Part shown: positions 61,948 to 64,000 of the stretch, in pieces
How the letters are laid out: the number at the start of each line of letters is the position of its first letter
Position numbering within the stretch: the first letter of the stretch is position 1
Origin: Natronomonas moolapensis 8.8.11
Lineage (GTDB): Archaea > Halobacteriota > Halobacteria > Halobacteriales > Haloarculaceae
Assembly: GCF_000591055.1 (NCBI RefSeq)
Contig: NC_020388.1
Coordinates: forward strand, 1,054,001-1,118,000
Length of the DNA: 64,000 bases
Direction of reading: 5' to 3'
Program-made: the position numbers and the translations under genes
Notes under the pieces: model-generated
Seen by the model: only the letters and a program-made list of their open reading frames with translations
Told to the model about the DNA's origin: nothing
Database searches by the model: none

Positions 61948-62951
61948 GTGAATCATCTCGACGAGATCTCCGTTGAGGAATTACAAGACGCCCTCGACAA
62001 CGTGGACGAAAAGAAGCCGACACAACGGCTCTTAGCCGCAATCGCGTACAAAAACGGTGTGTCGCAAACTGAGTTAGCCGAGTGGTACGACGTTCAGCGG
62101 CGGACGATCTACAGCTGGCTCAAGCGACTCGACACCGACGAGTCGCTTGGGCAGGCCGTGTCTGATGCTAAACGAACCGGGAGAAAACGAAAGTTGTCAG
62201 AATCACAGCTAAAAGAATTTGAAGAAACTGTACACGAACCACCCGACGAGGTTGGTATTGACGCGCCGGCGTGGACGCCGGCGCTCGCGCAAAACTTTCT
62301 CGAAGAGACCTACGGCGTCGAGTATTCAGTCTCGTCTTGTCGGCGGTTGCTGAAAGAGGCTGGGTTGAGTCATCAAAAACCCCGCCGAACAGCCGCTGAA
62401 ACCGATGAAGACGAGCAAGACCGGTTCCACGACGAGCTCAAAAAAAAGCGACGGGAGCTGGACGCCACGGTAGTTTGTATCGATCAAACAAAAAAAAATC
62501 CGTGCAAGTCGAGCCGCGTGCCGCGTGGTTTCCGCGCGGCACGCGGCCCTCGGTCGAACTGTCTGGTCAACGTGATTGGACGTGTCTGTTGGGTGCGATC
62601 ACCGAGGACGGTGATCGCTTCTTCTCTCGGTTTACCGAGTACGTTACGGCTGAACACGCGAAACATTTCATTTTAGCATTATGCAAAGAATTTGAAGATG
62701 ATTTGATTGTTGTGCTGGACGGAGCGCCGTATTTTCAGGCGTCAGCCGTCACGGACCTGGCGGCCCGTGACGACCTCACCTTCGTGACGTTACCGTCGTA
62801 TTCACCGGAATTAAATCCGGTCGAAGAATGCTGGAGACAGGTACAAAAGGCACTTAGCAACCGATTCTTTGACTCTCTCGACGAGCTAACAACGGCGATT
62901 GACACCGCTCTCGACAAACTCTCTGTTCCTACTGTGAGCAATTACTTCTAG
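61948..62951 (+). CDS. IS630-family transposase, two frames joined by -1 shift
   Basis: Frame 1 carries HTH domains (GVSQTELAEWYDVQRRTIYS, then a Myb-like linker) up to the first catalytic Asp in VVCIDQT. Frame 2 carries the rest of the DDE core: VVLDGAPYF and SYSPELNPVEECW. The shift lies in a run of nine A (62490-62498). A GTG at 61948 is the likely start; a TTG at 61933 is also possible. The full-length product would be about 330 residues, normal for the family. Confidence 0.85.
62490..62547 (+). promoter_or_regulatory. Slippery A9 run and 13-bp stem-loop: candidate -1 frameshift signal
   Basis: Nine A (62490-62498) form an A-AAA-AAA slippery run. A perfect 13-bp stem follows after 14 nt: 62513-62525 pairs with 62535-62547 around a 9-nt loop. 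Reading -1 at the A run joins the two transposase frames. The stem is also coding, so it must be tested. Confidence 0.7.
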
Positions 62952-63092
62952 TGTCTACTATAGTGTGATAAAATAATGTTTTCAGCTGATTCATTTACGA
63001 TGAGTGTTCCCTTGTTCCCCCTGCAGCTATGTATGATTCTATCTCATCCTCTATTTGTCCCGTTCCGACTGCACATATATTATACGCGATTA

Positions 63093-64000
63093 TCACACAG
63101 ATTCTGACGGACTAAAATCTGTGATAGTCGCTTGTCTGTCCATCCACATGAGGAACTCACTAACTCGATCACCGACGACTTCTCCCAGCCTGGGTGGAAC
63201 TGCGTTCCCGATCAGACGGCCAACTTTGATTATCTCAACTTCTTCAAGATCGTCAGCGAAGCGGTAGTCTTCAGGAAAGGTTTGTATCATCGCACCCTCA
63301 CGGAGTGACAGTGCACGATCTTGATCGGTGTCATAGTGGCCGAAGCGTCCGCTCCCGAGGTTGTAGAACTGTGTCGTGATTGTCGGAGCCGGTTCGTCAG
63401 CGACCATCCGGCCATACACTGCTTCATACGTCTGGCCGCTCGCCTTCTTGTGGCAGTCTAATCGTAGCTCCTCTGGCCAATCTTTCCAACTCCCCCCAGG
63501 ATTTGAGCACCGGATCCTTTTTATGTTCGTCTCAGAAAGAGACCGTGCTGTATGTAGCGGATCTTCCTTGGACGTCTCACCGGCTTCCAGAGGATCCAGA
63601 TGATCTATTCGATCTTTTACTGTCGGATAGTCTGCTGGTTCGGGATTCAGCGGTGCTCCGAGGTCTATCCGACCCTTTTTTGAAGCCAGAACGACCCATC
63701 GGCGTCTAGTCTGCGGTATGTCGTACTCCGGGCAGTAGACCCGCCGATCACTTTTGGGATTCAAATTGTAACCAAGCTGATCAAGGCCATCAATAAATTC
63801 ATCGTAGACGTCGGCGTGGCGGACCTCAAAGACATTCTCCATAACGACAAAATCGGGGTCGCTCTCTCTGACGATCTCCAGAAATGCTCGGAGCATCCCG
63901 TATTTTGAGTGCTCGGAGCTATCCGACCCGTGAGTCAGTGGAGAGAACGGTTGGCACGGAGCACACCCCGCTAATAATGTCGCGTCGGCTTCCGAGTCAA
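63093..64000 (-). CDS. DNA cytosine-5 methyltransferase (5' end outside window)
   Basis: About 302 codons are present; the start lies beyond the window. The catalytic PCQ motif is in LLAGCAPCQPFSPL near the window edge. Then come motif VI MENV, motif VIII QTRRRWVVL, and the C-terminal GRLIGNAVPPRLGEVVGDRV. This is a complete C-terminal catalytic core of a Dcm-type enzyme. It is convergent with the insertion sequence and may modify host DNA for the ATPase module. No cognate restriction endonuclease is visible. Confidence 0.93.
   Translation of the reverse strand, partial: DSEADATLLAGCAPCQPFSPLTHGSDSSEHSKYGMLRAFLEIVRESDPDFVVMENVFEVRHADVYDEFIDGLDQLGYNLNPKSDRRVYCPEYDIPQTRRRWVVLASKKGRIDLGAPLNPEPADYPTVKDRIDHLDPLEAGETSKEDPLHTARSLSETNIKRIRCSNPGGSWKDWPEELRLDCHKKASGQTYEAVYGRMVADEPAPTITTQFYNLGSGRFGHYDTDQDRALSLREGAMIQTFPEDYRFADDLEEVEIIKVGRLIGNAVPPRLGEVVGDRVSEFLMWMDRQATITDFSPSESV

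Larger units (their letters stand above)
61903..62960 (+). mobile_element. IS630-family insertion sequence, about 1.06 kb
   Basis: The ends are imperfect inverted repeats: CTATAGTAG at 61900-61908 pairs with CTACTATAG at 62955-62963, and the match continues interruptedly (TAGAA inside). TA dinucleotides flank both ends (61901-61902 and 62961-62962), the target duplication typical of IS630/Tc1-type elements. The internal transposase is in two overlapping frames. The element separates the ATPase operon from the methyltransferase gene. Confidence 0.85.

Noticed and set aside
62480-62500. Nine-A run as a simple sequencing error in the transposase
   Set aside because: It cannot be fully excluded, but the perfect stem-loop just downstream makes programmed frameshifting the better reading.

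Overview
The window is haloarchaeal chromosome. The evidence is very high GC, acidic proteins rich in Asp and Glu, TATA boxes 20-28 nt upstream of start codons (leaderless-style transcripts), a transcription factor B gene, KEOPS Pcc1, the eS1 and uS15 ribosomal proteins, Nob1, a sensory-rhodopsin-like opsin and many families known only from haloarchaea (DUF5802, DUF5806, DUF5812, DUF5813, DUF5828). I cannot name the genus.

Positions 1 to about 52,700 are ordinary, densely packed core genome. In order they hold: the end of a nucleoside phosphorylase and a potassium channel/TrkA-C cluster (1-4 kb); a ferredoxin, tRNA-Leu(UAA) and a 99-bp duplication of its 3' flank (4-5 kb); a dehydrogenase, purine phosphoribosyltransferase, DHH phosphoesterase and three UspA-type genes (5-10 kb); dihydroorotase, an M23-like protein, Tsr3, SerRS, an MBL-fold hydrolase, a Get3/ArsA ATPase and a CobW GTPase (11-19.5 kb); small haloarchaeal proteins, CstA, an orphan Cas4-like protein, and a glutaredoxin/redoxin/Sua5 operon (20-26 kb); a CBS/CorC membrane protein, phosphate permease, YigZ, Upp, thioesterase, MobB and MaoC (26-34 kb); a Vms1-like release factor, a secreted low-complexity protein, Nob1, a CPBP protease and Pgi (34-40 kb); an RNA ligase and the uS15 / RecJ-like / Pcc1 / eS1 translation operon (40-44 kb); thymidylate kinase, TrkA flanked by two RAM-only proteins, a cold-shock protein and TFB (44-48 kb); an aldehyde dehydrogenase, a 55-residue zinc-finger protein, an Lrp regulator diverging from carA, and a sensory-rhodopsin-like opsin (48-52 kb).

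At about 52.7 kb the character changes abruptly. The opsin's transducer gene is cut at the methyl-accepting signalling tip, next to a 29-bp near-palindrome present twice. From there to the window end the DNA is visibly AT-richer and carries a tyrosine recombinase, DNA-binding proteins, a Cas4-like Fe-S nuclease, a tightly coupled three-gene operon (GHKL ATPase, unknown protein, DUF6339-like protein), an IS630-family insertion sequence whose transposase needs a -1 frameshift, and a 5'-truncated DNA cytosine-5 methyltransferase. I read this as an integrated genomic island carrying a candidate GHKL-ATPase/methyltransferase defence module. That module is the best candidate for an under-described system in the window.
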